DNA of 64,000 bases from Archilochus colubris (GCA_023079485.1 CM041083.1:110959554-111023553), one strand, 5' to 3'. Shown: positions 12,460 to 26,918, counted from the first letter of the stretch. Notes: generated by a model from the sequence alone, not told the origin. Program-made: numbers and translations.

Positions 12460-15400
12460 ATTTAGGATTTGTCCACAGGGACAGACTTCAGCTGGCATGA
12501 ACTGGCCAAAATCAGTGAGGAAAAGGCTGACTCAGTTGTTTTGAGCAAGGCGTGTAGAAGATGATGAAATTTTGCTTTAATTTTAGACCTGTGCATTTCT
12601 GCACATTTTAGTACTCCCCTGACACCCTCTTCCCATTTGCACTGGAATGATCTATTCCTGAAAACTTGGACTGGCTTCCTTCTTTTTTTTTTTTTCATGT
12701 CAATAAGGGCAATTCTCTCCCAGCTCAGCCAGCATGCTCTGGGGTGCACCTGCAAACCCCTGCTCCATCCCAAAGAGAACCTCTGCTTGCCTGGGAGCCA
12801 GCAGAGGACCAGAGAGCTTCACCTCCCTCACTGCCTCAGAAGACAGCTATTCATGTGCTGATACCACATATGGGCACCTTTGAGCTCCAGCAAGCTGAAA
12901 TTGCAGTGAACTCTCTGAGATGAAGCTCCTGGAGAAAAGAAAAGATACCTTACAGATCAGAGGGAGATGCAGCCCATCCGCACTGTTCTTATCCCCAAGT
13001 CCTACCGCTAACGATGGAGAAAGTTGAACCCAACATCATGAACTGGCTCTTTGCTACAGTAATAATTACCAAAGGGTGCCAGGTTGCAGGGCCAGGTAAA
13101 AGCAGAGATGAGAGACTCTCCCCTCTCCCTGTCTTCCCTCAGCCCCTGCTTTTTGGTGCTGGGGTGCAGGGAAATCTGTTGTCACCCTCCTACAGGCATC
13201 CCAGAGGGGAGCCAGGTGGCTGTTCTGCATGGAGAAGGGACAAGCAGGAGGAGGAGATGGAGGGGGGCAGCATATAGGGAGGGATCCTGCTGCCCACTTT
13301 GGCAAGGGTGCTGTGTGCTGCCAGGGCATCTGTGCAATAGCCCAAAACTCCCTCCCCATGGGCCAGCCCCGTGAATGTCACACACAGCCATGGCCATAAA
13401 TGGTAAGTCTTGCAAGCAAAAGCTGTTTCTGTAAGCCATAAAATGACCACATCAAATAGGAAGGAAGTTAAACAATTATTCCCATTGCTGAAGGTATGGG
13501 CTGACAACATCACAAAGACTGATAATTAAAAATACAGTAATGTTTTTCCAAAGTCTGTTTCACTGTTATTTCCTCCTTTGAGCTGCCCGATGGGTGTTTT
13601 ATGAAGCATCATTTCATCTATTCCTAAAAATATTTTCAGACTGGTTAGGAGCTGTTCCCCCCCATACAGGACACCAAATCAAAATCTCTTGCAGTTTTGT
13701 TTTCTTTAAAAGCACAAAGCCTGCTTTGGCAAAACCCTGGGGCAGGGAGATGGGTTAGGTGTCCTCATAAGACAGCAATAATTCTTTGCACATATGCCCA
13801 ATGTTAGCCATAGAGAACTTCCCCACAAGTCACAATGTTAGAATGCCTCATTCAAATGGGATTTGAAGTAAAAATTGAAAAAAAGGAAAAAAATAGAAAT
13901 CAATTATCCAAGTTCTGGAAAATGAATTTGTGTTCCTGAAAACAAAATTTGGCAATACCTTCTTAACTTTCTCAGTGCCAAAGGTAACTTCTTGCAATAA
14001 ATCATTTAACTAGGCTTTCAATTAAGTAACTTATCCATCCTATCTTCTGTAGTGGTTCCCGGTTCCACAAACACAGCCAATTTTCAAAAGAAAAGGAAAA
14101 TCTGTGTAAAATCAAGACTGTTATACAGAGAGATGATCTTACACACACTGCAGGTCTTGACCATTCTACTCTCTATGCCTGAGAATACAGACAAAAAATC
14201 ACTAGTCCAAGTCACAGCCTGTTGGCTCAGCTACAGAGAGAAATGAAAACCTGGGAGCAGAAGAGGCATCAGAGATCATATTAGGCAGCAAATGACAGGG
14301 GCTCTGTCCTCAGTCAGGACCTTCAGCTCACCCAGGAAGCCTGCAGAGGCCTCCTCCATCCCTGGGCTGGGACTGAGGAGGAGGAGGGCAAGAGGAGGAG
14401 CTGGGACTGCCACAGCCCTTGGAAGCCACCAGCCCTTTTATGTGAAGCACGCCGATATCCGAGAGTGCTTGTTGGTATCGTGACACAGTCGTTCAGCACA
14501 CAGAATTGGGAAAGATGCAGATAGCATCACCCATCATCACCACCCGATGACAGCATTGAAACACCCAGCTGCTGCCCGGGGAGGCTGGGGCAAGCTGTCC
14601 TGCACCAGGGCTGGCTTGCTGGGACACCTTCCCATTTACATCCTGCTCTGAGTCACCCTGTTTCCCCAGGTAGAGGCAGGGTGCTCACATCAGGCTGGAG
14701 GACTGCCCTATCTGGGCCATCTACCTGGGAGCAAAGTGCTGGCAGGCTGGGCTGGGGCTTAGCGAGCCCCTTCGTCAGCCCCGGCCAAAGCTGGGGAGGA
14801 GGAAGAGGAGGCTGGGCCTGGTTTCTCCATGCCAGCTGATCTCCTCCTCTTGATTTCTCCCACACGTGGCATGCCTGTTCCAGCCACAGCCTGCAAACGA
14901 GCGTGGGGTGACAGGGAGGTGAGTTTGCAGAGCGTGGGTGTTCAATTCCCTCACGCCTTCCTGAAATAAGGAATCAACAGGGAGCTTGGTGAGGGATGTA
15001 TGGGGACTATGGAGAACCCACTGGGATGCAGCCCATATGCAGCTGTATGGACAGGCACTGGAGACAGCATGAAGCAGAGAAGGGTCTGGAATAAGAAGTG
15101 TTACTCCATGATGTCCCAGCCACACAAATTAAGGGTTAAAAATCAAAATGACGAAAGCCAGGAGGGGGAGGCTTTTTAATGGCTTGAATAATCATGTGGA
15201 CATCCTGAATTTTCCTTGCCCTGAAAAAATCTGCTGGGTTTTCTATCTCTTAACAGGTAGTATGACTTCTGAAAATATGAAAAAAAAACCTGGATTTTGT
15301 ACTTACACCACCTCACCTAATTCATATTTACTAAATAAAATACCAGGCTGATGTTCTGTCCATCTCTGCCTAGAAGATTAGCAATTATTCCATATTTTCA

Positions 15401-16489
15401 AGAAGCTGTATTACAAATAGTCAGTTCTAACTAATTGCTTTAATTATTCAACCCCTGATTTAAATGCAAGTTTTTCAGCATACTGCTGGTGACTTAATTA
15501 ATTGTAATTATGTACAGGTCACGTTCCAGATATATAATCTTTATAAATGATAGACAGATGAGTAAGGATAGGAATCCAGATCGCCAAACACAAGTTCAGC
15601 CCCCAATTAAAGAACCGTGTGCATCCCAAATTTAAATGCTGCATAATAATTATTTCTATAAATAATAGTATCTAGAGAAGGAGCTGATGACAGAGCTGTA
15701 TCCCAATAATTAGGAATGACTCCAACTTTGTTTACTATTCCCTAGAGATGCATGCCTGTTGCTTTTGTTTCTACATGACCAGTTCATCCACACACCTCAG
15801 AGAATGCTATCAAGTATTCAAACTGCCTGCTCAAATACCTGCTCCTCAGAAGTCCCACCATCTCTCAGAGGAGTCACAACTGGGGCTGAAGTGTGTTATC
15901 CCAGTAAGGGAAACAAAACAGCCAGCAGTACAATATACTGGCAACATCTCTCACAGCCCTTGTCTAAACTGTTGGTTCATCGCAAGCCATTTCTGGAATG
16001 TCTTTAGCTTGAAAGAGTGAAGTTAAATATTCCATATTTTTAAGTGGAACATACAGGACAGAATTCATTAAGCACAGAATTCATTCACAGTACAGAACTG
16101 ATATTTAAAGGCTGCTGAGCCAATTCAGAAGTTTTGATATTTTTATCATGTTTTTATAAGGAAATAAGCAATTGTGGTATTTTTTAAGTGACCAAATGTT
16201 TTCCTTTAATAAATTTTGACCCCTTAGCCAACCATAAGCACATATGGCTGGAAACAGGAGGTCTCAAATATGTGTAAAGGAGAGGAACATTGTCAGTGTC
16301 ACCACTAAAAGAGAAACATTGTGAGGCTTAAATTAATCAGGAATCCATCCTGAAGAGGCACAGGAAAAAAGGGTTTTTTTAAGTATTTCTGGGCTTGAAA
16401 GCAGTATTCCACAGAGAAGAAATAGTATGAGGCACGATTCTTCAAATGGATGTTTCTCTTCCCTGTTGCAATGTTTTCTTTACCTTTTC
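12460..16489. other. Intergenic DNA, no gene recognised
   Basis: The region is mixed. 12.7-13.4 kb and 14.3-15.1 kb are relatively GC-rich and give several overlapping short ORFs on both strands without recognisable domains. 15355-15720 is AT-rich and carries many TAATTA/ATTAAT-type motifs, resembling a developmental enhancer or conserved non-coding element, but this cannot be tested without alignment. Confidence 0.5.
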
Positions 16490-16930
16490 CATCTTCAACC
16501 CTTCCCCATGCAAGTTGTATTGAAAATGCTGCTGCTAAAGTCATCCTTGTGGTTTGTCACTTCAAAACTTTTTTCCCCAGGGCTTTACATCATGTTAGCC
16601 ACAGGCTTCCAGCCCTTACCAGAGACATGATTCATGAGTCTTAGTCCCTCCTTCATGCCTGCTTTTGGACCTCCTCACTGGGTCTCACAGCTCTCATTGC
16701 CCTCCAGATCAGAATGACTCTTGTCCTTCCCCCTGAAAAATGCAAAGGAACCGACTATGAACTGTGCATCTTCTGGAATGCACAGAAAAAAATAATAATA
16801 ATTTTGGATAGTGCAGTTAGAGAACAAGTTGGCATCCTATACAAATTAATTCACTTCTCTTTCTGTGAACCTTGTCTCAAAGGCTGCCATTATGAAGTCA
16901 TAATCATTCTTGCACTCCACTGTCAGCTTT
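16490..16930 (+). mobile_element. Possible very old L2/CR1-clade LINE remnant
   Basis: One frame of 16450-16644 reads '...IENAAAKVILVVCHF...', resembling the 'QNAAARV(I/L)' segment near the end of the ORF of L2/CR1-type LINEs. Further on, 'TGGGTCTCACAGCTCTCATTGCCCT' resembles the L2 segment encoding 'WLPIAL'. Many stops and indels are present. This is a weak match from memory, and chance similarity is possible. Confidence 0.3.
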
Positions 16931-19900
16931 AAAGTAGATGGTCTTTGGAAAAGGAATGGATTGCTTTGCTTGTATAAAACCTGACCCAACTCAGAGCCTC
17001 ACAGAGTCCTTGGGAGCAAAAGCAAGCATGAAAATTGAGATGCAGAGGATGAAAACAAACATAGAGCATAACTGGTAACTTGACCTTTGCTGCTTCTAAG
17101 GAAGATTAGGGTTAGGAGCTTTACAAAGTTTGTTCTTGAATTTGCTGTTTCCAGAAGATGTTCAAAAAGATAACTGGAAAAGATGTATTTTTGCAAACTC
17201 GAAGACAAAAAATGCACAGGTCCCAAGTTCCACACTGCAAAGCACACATACTTAAATCACTTAAGATCATGGCCTGAATGATAAGTATGCCAAATAGAAG
17301 AAAACTCCTATCCCTATCTCCTATCCCCTCACTACTGGATATAGGGAGTAGCCTTCATAATGAATCTACTTCATACTGAAATACTAGAAACATGGGAAAC
17401 TAGTAACATTTAGGAAGGGAGCACTAAAATCCAGAAGACTGCCACAGCAGGGAGAAGACTGCAAAATGTACTTCACCACTCTTCCCGCTGGGACTTCCAG
17501 TGTGAGATCCCCATTCTACTTACAGATCTAGAAAAGGGAGGCATTAATGAATTAATGATCTTCCTGGAACAAAATAAGGTATCTGAATCACTTTCTAGGG
17601 CTGGACAGGTGCCCATTTGCCATGTCTGCTCACTCACTCTTGGTAAGATTTGGCAAACCTAAGTATCAATGACAGTGGCCAATTGCCAAATAGGTTCCCA
17701 AATGAAACTGCCAAGTGAACAACTAATAGCTTTTGAATAGTCTTCAGACAGTCATGATTGTTCAGTCATTTTAGAGTTCATTTGGACAGGAATGGGTCCA
17801 TTTGGCATCTCCCTGTGAAGCCTCAGTCACACAACCCCTTCATTGTCATCTTAGCAACAAATTTAAGGCTGATCCTAGCAAGTCTGCTCTCTGGGCAACA
17901 CTGAAACAGCAACGTGAGCCCAAGACTCCTCTCACACCTCACCCAGTATTCCCACAAGAGAGGTAGCTCAGACAGAACCTAGGTAGTAATGAGAAATCAC
18001 TGAGAAGAAGTAAATTTACATTCTACCAAAGCAACAAGTCATTCTGAAGCAGAAGAACAAAGGATGCCTGGCTCCTGTGATTTGCATCTTAGAGTTGCTT
18101 GTCTAATCTCTAATAAGATACAAACTCTTACCTCAAGCCTAGTAAGATGTGAGCTCTGATCAAAGGTTATTGTTAATAGCATTTATTTCTTGTGAAATTC
18201 TCTGGAATACAGTTGAGTCCACATTTCTGCCTTTGTGTCCGAGGAGCCACTATCTCTGGTGTCTTTTATTTCCTCTGCTGTCTCTTATTTCTAAGATCTG
18301 TAAGAACTTTATTTCCCTCAGGTCATCAGATCCTTCCCAGCTTTGGTTAAAATTGACTGAAGGGTTCAAAAGTTGTTTGGGAGAAACAGGAAGCAAGAAG
18401 AAAAAACAGCTGAGTGACTCCGTGACTCTCATTTCCTTAAGATAAATCCAAACTAAGACACATCCTTGCAGAGAAAGCATGAACCCCTGTAACAAATACT
18501 TGATAAACAAACTTTTTCTTTAGGGACATGCTCCTTTCAAGGGAAGTAGAGGGTATATATGCAAAGGTGAGAAAAGGAAATATTCTAGAAACATTAAATT
18601 CATTTAAGTGTTTTCAGTCTCATTGAAAATGGCAAAGGGATGAAGTGTTCTCATTTAGGAGCTCTTCACCCTTTTCTCAGAAACTAAACTCTCCACTGGA
18701 TCAGGTAACAACACAGGACGCAGACACCTAAAGGTTTTATTGTCAAAACATCTGATGTGGCAAGCAGATGTATTCCTTACAATTCATGGGACTTTTTATA
18801 CACAATAATCTACATTTTGGTTTGTTTCTTTTTCAAAATAGGAGACACTGCTACTACACAAAGGTTGGCCCTTGTGGGTGAGAATCCAGCAAGTCCCTTT
18901 TTGGGAAGCATCTTCACAGAGCTGCCCTAAATGCATTTGGTGTTTGGAAGGTGCCAGTGGCAAGCAGCATAAGCCCCATCAGCCTGAAGCAGGCTTGCAA
19001 TCTGCAAAAACATTGGGAAGGGACAGAGGATCCAAGTGCAAGGAAAGGGTATTTAAAGAAGATTGCTGACCTTAAACCCCTGCACACGCTGGATGTGGGT
19101 TCTCTGAAACACCATGTTTCTTGTGAGAGCACAGAAGGAATTTAAAGAAGGCGAGATCAAAATCCCAGTCTTTTAAAATCTGTCCAGTTTGTTTCCTGCC
19201 TGACCTAAGCATGTGTTCCCCTGAGATAAGAGCTTTACACAGAAGTTAGTTTCTCTTTGGTTTACTTTTTTTACACTACAAGCAATACAGGTTCTGCTTA
19301 AAGAAACCCAGCAGAAATCAGTGGAGCTTGTCTGAACAAAGGCTGATAGTGTATTGATTCCAATGTTCAGCTTCTATATTTGGGCAGAGCCAAAGATGTG
19401 ATGTGGGTAGCATGGGAAAAAAAGCAAATGAATGATTACTGTAAGGGTAGCAGTAGAATATATATGCTTATTTAAAGACTTCTGGGCAAGAATCAGATTT
19501 CTTTTTAAATCAGCCACCTTAAGAAAACCAGTCTGTACTGAGACAAGGGGAAGAGATTGCACTACAGAATGAAAGAAATTGTGTGGAGAATTTATTTCTC
19601 CCTTAATTAAAAGATTTACAGTGGTGGGGAAAGGCACGGGAACAACAAATTCCTGCAGCTGCTTATCTGCCCAAGGCCAGAGAGCAATTCACTTCACACC
19701 TGTGAGCAGGCAGTGACTTCAGAAGTCTTGGTGTTGTCAGCAGGACTGACTCCTCAGCTATGGAAACATCTGTATGAGGAGAAAAGCACATCTGGCCCAC
19801 AGAGGGGAATTCATGCTGATGGGGGAAAAAGCTACATGGAGATTTGTGTGGGGAGGAACTGCCTACAGTACTCTCCCACAAGATGAAGCCTTTGCTTGAT

Positions 19901-20917
19901 GTGTCCAGAGCTCCACCAAAACCCACTCTTTGTAAAAAAAAAGGCAATTTTTAAATAAAAACATGTTTTTTAAAAAAGCCAGGAGCAAAAAGGATGGAAT
20001 GGTTTGATCAATCGCAGCTAGATTTCACTTTGGTTTTACATGTTTCTTAATCCAAAATGCAATTCACAAAATATTTTTGAGACTGATTTTATTGTTTTGG
20101 GAGGGTAAAAAAATGCAGCACCTAAGCTCCAGAAGATCCTCATGGGCTAAAAAAATTATTTCCCCCTTGTTTTATGCCAGCCCAGCACAGGCTGGTCCCC
20201 TTTTCAAGGTTCATTGGCCCGTGTTGGCACGAAGGTGGTGGTTTCAGTACTTTGTGCCACTGAGCCCCTGCAGAGTGCTTGCAGCATCGACTCTTCATGC
20301 AGGACCAGACAGCCACAGCCACACAGGACAAGGGTGTGCAGCCACATGAGTGGCCATGTCACATAATGCAAGAATGTCTATTTTGCTGGGGACATGGTCA
20401 GCAGGGCTAGGGGACCGCAGTGCACCAAGATCCTGCCACTAACAAAGCTGCACGTGGGGTGAAGCAAGACTTATAGTTTGGTCCCAGTTTGACACTTGGA
20501 TATCAGCTTCAATTTCTCCCCCAGAAGTTAATTATTTCAAACTCCAAATACAGAATTTTGCTTACTAGGTTCAATCAAGGCAAATAATCTTATATTTTGC
20601 TCTGCTAATAGTATTCTTACATACAGTATTGTTTTCAAGATTCCTAGTACATGGCATATGTCATGTGCTCTCCACAAATATCAGATATACTCCCTACCGC
20701 CCCTTCCATATTTCTACCTCATTTGCTGTTATGACAAAGATATTCTTTAATGAATCTTAATGACTCATCTCAAATGTTGTTTTTTGCATTCTGATAAGCA
20801 CTAGATGGGATGACTAATAGACTACATGCAACACCTAGACAACGTGAGCAGCTCAGTGTTTGCTGAAGCCATATTAGACACTGATAACAGACACGGGCAT
20901 TGCACCTGCTCCATTGT

Positions 20918-20941
20918 AAAAAAAAAAAAAAAAAAAAAAAA
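20918..20941 (+). repeat. Poly-A homopolymer run (24 A)
   Basis: There are 24 consecutive A residues, followed by 'GCAAAAAGAAACC'. No retrocopy body or target-site duplication was recognised. Confidence 0.9.
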
Positions 20942-23900
20942 GCAAAAAGAAACCAGGACAGATACAGCAACTGCTGCTTCTATTTGTATGAAGAACATTT
21001 GTCTTGTCAATGTTCCAGAGAACTTATGTTGTGGCTGTTATAAAGCTTCTCTCTCTTGTAACAATGACTAATTTGACATCATGCCCCTGGGGAAGTAAAA
21101 GCAAAAAGACAGCCAACTTGGCTAAGATGGAGCAGTGCTTCACAGAGGAGATGTCTATGAAATAAACACAGGCAGTTTTCCAAGTCTACCAATGTATGCA
21201 CCAGTGGACACAAGAATGTATACATCCACATATGGCTTGAGCTGGTACTGCTTTTCATTTTCCTTCTGTGAGATTAGGGCTAAATTCCTTGAGATAGGAT
21301 GGCCTGAACAGTCTTCCAACAGAAGACAAGGTCAGTAGAATGGGATATAGGTCTTGCATAGAGGCTATTTTAGTCATGGCACTGAATAAATGATATTCCA
21401 CTCTGGATGCTTCAGGCTGAGACAACACAGAGTGGGTTGAAATGTCCCTACCATAGAAGTCTACACCTGAATTTTTTTTTAGGTCAAGGAAGTAGCCAGC
21501 AACTTCTCCCTCAGTCTTAGTACTTAAGAATGCATATCCTATAGGTCCCAACATGTAGCATCTGCCAGGCTCTGAATGAATTTCAAAACATTCTTCCTAC
21601 TTACTGACCTCAATGAGACTCACTGCTGCTCTTTATGTGAGGATGTGTATACCCACTAAACATGCAGTAAATGGGACACATGGATTAAATCATAGTATTT
21701 TCTTGCCGGAAAGAAAGATTAGATATGGCTCTGTGCTAACTTTATGTGCCACAAGTTGTGCCACCACCCAGCTCTCAGCTTGTACTGCTTGATACACAAA
21801 TGAGCCAGTGAGATAAAAAAGCACCCTGGGAACTCGCTCTGGAAGGTAGGGAATGAGAATGAAGTAGGTTGAGAGTGATAAAGAAGGTAACAGAAAAACA
21901 TGAAAAGAATAAATTCTATAATACTGGGGCTCAGGCACTTACATGTAGGAATATATGTTACTATGAAAAAAAATCATGAGTCTTTGTTCCAAAAATACAC
22001 CCAGTGCTCACACAGACAGTCCCCGTTTACAGAAGTAGAAAAGCAGCAGCAACAAGCAAGGCTTGCTTGAAATGGGCTCTCCCTTTTTGTGGTGTAAACA
22101 TCATTATCAATATACCTATAGCTAATGTAAGCTTTTAAATAGTTCTGACAGCCTACCAAGTGCCAGCATGCAACTTGGACAGCCACAGAAGAATGATGCA
22201 AAACTCCTCTGTGTGTTTTGGTGATGGGAGGAGGAGAAGAAGGGAACCGTGCCCATCACAAGATAAAGTACTGCCCTCACTGGTAAGAAAAATATGCCAC
22301 TGCCCAAGCCAGTGGGAGAGCAAATGTGGTGAAGAAGGGCACAGCACCAGGATGAGAGAGCTGAACAGAACTCTAAGCCTGCACACAAGGAATGTCATTC
22401 TAAAATGAAACCAGCAGTACATGAAATTCAGAGTATAACAGAAAAAGCTCTGTTGCTAAAGAATCTCAAGTGCACTCCTTTGAACACAGTCATCCAAAAG
22501 CAATTATTAAACTCTGCTGTTTCTGAATAGTCTTGGCCTTAAAATATTAGCATGTGCTTTTTATTTTATGCCTCAGACTGCATGAAATTAATTAAATACA
22601 CCCAAAATGGTATGAGCAATCTCTTAAGCACTAGTTAGTTTAACAACTAATCCTCTGCTTTAAGTATGAAAAGTAAAGGCTTAGGGTTTTCAATCATATG
22701 AGACATCATCGTACAGTTCATGTGTCAGGCATGTCTCCTGTCCACTGGCAACATTATTTGAGGCATGCTTGTAGCATTTTCACTTAATTAAAAAAACAGA
22801 AGCATAGGGACTTCAAATTTTTGTACCTTATGCAGCTGGCTGTTTACTTAATTTCCTGCAGTTTTATGAAGGTGAAAAGTAGTGCTTTATGGGCAAATTG
22901 TAGCAATTTCTGCTACTGCTCAAGCATGCTGACAGAATTTTGACATAGTATTTTTTTCTCCGCAGTAATTATAACTATGGGTTTGCATGTGCTCTGAATA
23001 ATGACATGCACATGAATAACTTGTTAAACTTTGTGACTCACGGAGATGCCTTTGCAGAAATTATCTTGGTCACCCTTTGTGCACCAAACACTTCGAGGAG
23101 AACTGTGGGGACAGTCAGTATTTTAATAGCCTCTTCCTCACCAAGCAAAGAATATACTGCCGAGTGAAAGGTCATTTGACACCCCCCTTTCCACATCCCT
23201 GTATAAATATTTTGCTTTAGTTGTGTCTGAGTGGCAGAGTCAATTTCATCCTTTGTTTCAATCATAAGAGCATCTTGTTTGAAGTTGCTATTTCAAACTG
23301 AGATAGTAGTGCTTTTATTTTTCAAATAAAAAAATTTATTTCAGGAGACCCCTGAAGCTGTGACCTTATAGATGGTTGCTGCTGGAGCTTCGTTGTTAAT
23401 TGTCTTTTAGGTTCACAACTTGCTTTTTCTTTCAAATTCAGGATGACTGTTTCTTTACATTACTGAATGCAAATGAACAAGGATGCATCCCAGTACCACA
23501 GGGATGCCAGGAGGAGTGGGAGGAGGTGTAGGCCTATCAGCCATACCCTGCTCCTGAGCACCCACCAGACACCCTTGGGGTTCCCCTGGTAAGGGCTGCT
23601 CCATCCCAGCACAGTCTCCCTGCTCCCCTTGGTCGCAGCAGCAGGGATGCGAGGAGGAGGAGGAGGGACACGTGCACCCCAAGCCTACTCAGGGAGAGGA
23701 GCTGAGCCAACATGCAGATGAACACACAACACATACTTGGACAGCACGACAGGGTTTTCACTCCTGTGTGTCCTCTCCCATGGCGCAAGAGAAATTCTGG
23801 AGGAGTAAGTCATAGCTGCTCCAGAGCCCTGGCTGCAATGCAGCTCTTCCACATACCTCCCGACTCACATTCCCTCTCTGTGCTTTAAACCTCTACATTT

Positions 23901-24457
23901 TTTGGATTTTATTCCCGCTCTGTCTTGGCCCCAATGACAATACAGAGTGGAGACACTGAGTGAAGCCCTTCCCTGGGATGCCCTGACCATCAGTTGCTGC
24001 ATACCTCCTCCTCCCTTTCTTTGCAAATGAACTCACAAATCAGCATTGTAGCTGCTCAAATCCAAATTCCAAGGTCAAATTATCCCCTTAGAAAATTGAT
24101 TTAAGTGCAAAGTGCTGTGGACTTACATACTTAAAAAAACCTACCAGGTTTCTTCACCATAATTCATTAAAGAGGGTCTTTCTCCAGCATATTTCTGAGA
24201 TCTGCATCTGAGATGCAGATTACATTGCAGAGTAATGCAAATTTTAAAAAACAGAAACAACCCCTGAACACCCACTTGCACTGTGGGTCCTCTTTAAAAC
24301 CAGAAATCTATGAAGAAGGATTGAAAAAAATTATTTTCTATCTGGACTACCCCAGAATCCCAGTGCAATATTCTTCAGTCTTCATCCCTTTTCTTTCCCT
24401 TCACCTTTCTAGACAATTTACTCTTGAGTACCACAGGGTACTTTTCCCTCACTCCTG

Positions 24458-24480
24458 AAAAAAAAAAAAAAAAAAAAAAA
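24458..24480 (+). repeat. Poly-A homopolymer run (23 A)
   Basis: There are 23 consecutive A residues between 'CACTCCTG' and 'GAGACAAGC'. No associated retrotransposed gene was recognised. Confidence 0.9.
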
Positions 24481-25074
24481 GAGACAAGCTCAAGTAGGTC
24501 CATACAAAAAAAGAATCTCAAAATTTTGCAGCAGCATGGTGTTGATTCTGAAAAAGAGAAAAGATCCTGACAGGATTAACTCCTGTAAGGAGAGGGGATC
24601 AGGTCAAGCTGTTTGTGTAAAGAGGCTCAAAACTTTGTCTCTAAACAGTTTTGCTGGCCTTTTTTTGGCTTCATTTCCACACTTATTCTTAAGTTTATAT
24701 GTAACTGTTCCATTTGTCTCTGAAAGTATGGCAACACATACACAGGTAAGAGCTAAAACTATTGTGAGAGGGATGGACAATTCCTAAAAGAGAACAAAAC
24801 ACACAGGTACTCTATAGAAGCATTTTCTGCCAAAACAAAACCTTTTTTTTTTCTTTGACTCTCTCTCTTAAGTATTTTACATTTTGAAAATGAGCAGTGC
24901 AGAAGGATCACACAATTTGAGAGTTACTCGCTGCTGATCTCTGTACAAAACTTCTGATGGAGTTGCTAAGGGTGCTGTCCAGTGAAGATATTAAGACTCC
25001 ATGGATTAAGTTTTCACTTGTACAGAGAACATTTAGTTTCAAATATCCAATTGGCATTTCCCCTGCTGCAACTG

Positions 25075-25243
25075 TGGACCTCTAGAAGAGTCTGGCTTTT
25101 TCTTTGCCACGACCTCCCATTAAGTAGTTGAAAATAGCAACAAGATTCCCCATTAGCCTGCTCCTCTATAAACTAATGAAACCCAGCTCCCTCAGCCCCT
25201 CCTCATATATCATGTGCTCCAGCCTTCTAGGCATGTGCTGCTT
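25075..25243 (-). mobile_element. CR1 LINE fragment (- strand)
   Basis: The + strand reads as the reverse complement of CR1: 'AAACCCAGCTCCCTCAGCCCCTCCTCATA' followed by 'CATGTGCTCCAGCC' is a recognisable CR1 block. Only about 170 bp remain, and neither the ATTCTRTG end nor an ORF is present. Confidence 0.75.
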
Positions 25244-26918
25244 CTAATAGAGTAATGGTGGATTTGTATACTAAAAATAAGTATTATTTAAAGAAATTAA
25301 ATACTCTTATGGAAGAAGAATTACTATAAAAATAGGAAATTTAATAGATAAAAATATGGCCAGGTTAATAATTTTGCTTTAAATCCCAGAACATTTGTTT
25401 AGTAATAAATAAGTAACTCCCAGCCTTTCATCGTATCTTTTTGGCAGATGTTTTCCGTATATAGAGGGTGGCATAATTGTTTTTGTCAGTGCTATAATTA
25501 AAATTGCTATGCAGCTGACATACAGTTTTTAATGGTTTCCCTTAGGATTATAACAGATGCTGCCTTATTAGATCAGGACTCTCCCAAAGTAAGAAATGTC
25601 ATTGGCATAATCAAGACACTTTTTTTTAGGCTCTCAAAGTAGCCTGTCACAATTTGCCTGGTAACATTTGACCTTAAGGACTTAAACATACCCTGCTTCC
25701 CTAAGGAGAAGGTTTTCTGAAGAGTTTGGAAGAAATATTGGAGAATCTTACTCTGGGGCAACAAATTACAAGGGTCAGCTTTTGTTACAGCCAGAAACAG
25801 CTGAAAAGTATGGAAGGAGAGAGCCTTGACAACTGCACCATCAACAGCCACAGAAACGATGACTTTCAAAAGGCAAAAATCACATCTTAGGCACATAGTA
25901 AAGGATCAGCTGAAACCTGGTGAAGAGCTGAGAAGTAGCAGTTTTCTGAGCTCCCATTACAGGAAAAATTTACAACCATAGTAAATTTCAAGCGTCAATT
26001 TGAAATGGGGGTTAGTTTAAACAAAGCAATGTGTATCAGCAAGCTTTTTGAACGCGCAATTTACATCTTTGGTGCTCACTGAATATCCAGAGAAGCTGAG
26101 GGTGGAAGCAACAAGAAACCGTGGCTCCAGGTTGTTTACCCCTTACAGCTCTGGTGTTTTATTGCTACCAAGGACAGCACCTGTAACCTGTGAAGTGGGT
26201 GCTGCAGGACACGGGCTGCCCTGCAGGTCCCCTGGGCACCCACAGCAGAACAGCTGCTGGACAGACACATCAGGGCTTCCTCCAGACCAGACCATGCAGT
26301 TTGAAAGCCAGCACACAGATGAATCTCAAAGCAAGACACCATCAGGACACCAAACCAACACACAGCCAGGCCCAATCTCCCAAGCTGGATACACCCATAG
26401 TGTTTAACATCACATAAATGAAGTAAGTTCCTGGGTAATGTGGCAAGAGAGTAAGAAAAGCAACTCATGCCTCCTCTCTGCTTGTCCACTGAGTCTCTCC
26501 AAACCCTCAGGGGGAACTCACTTTGACAAAATAAATTCAACTAAAAGTAACTTTAAGTTTGGGTGGCACAGAACTGCTTGCAACCTTCCGAGGGCTACCA
26601 AATTTTTTTCAAGGTGTGAGAAGCACTGACTAGTATCTGCAAATCCTAAGATGAAACTGTTAGTATAGCTTTCAGATTGCATACAGTCTATATTAAGAAC
26701 TCCCTGAAATAATTATGGAAGATGCAACGTGACATAATTGCTGAATTTCCATAGTAGCAAGTGCCATAGTTTACTTATGAAAATAGAATCTTTATACAGA
26801 TGATTCAATTTTATGGGTTAATTCTCCTAATCTTATCTCTCTCGAGGAGCAGGTATTAATTAAAAATAAGCATGGAAAACGTCCAGCATAAGTTTCCTCC
26901 TGTGTAACCAGGGGAAAA
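25244..26918. other. Intergenic DNA upstream of the ETS2 promoter
   Basis: No gene is recognised. 25244-25560 is AT-rich with homeodomain-like TAATTA/ATAATT motifs and looks like a candidate conserved non-coding element. Distal regulatory DNA for ETS2 could lie here, but nothing in the sequence alone proves it. Confidence 0.45.

Larger units (their letters stand above)
16931..25074. other. Intergenic DNA, no gene recognised
   Basis: There are about 8 kb without a supportable gene. It contains A runs at 20918-20941 and 24458-24480, AT-rich unique-looking stretches (for example 22540-22860) and many short random ORFs. I see no splice-consistent coding exon and no CpG cluster. Confidence 0.55.

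Noticed and set aside
17105..17117. TTAGGGTTAGG, telomere-like
   Set aside because: Fewer than two full units; far too short to call an interstitial telomeric repeat.
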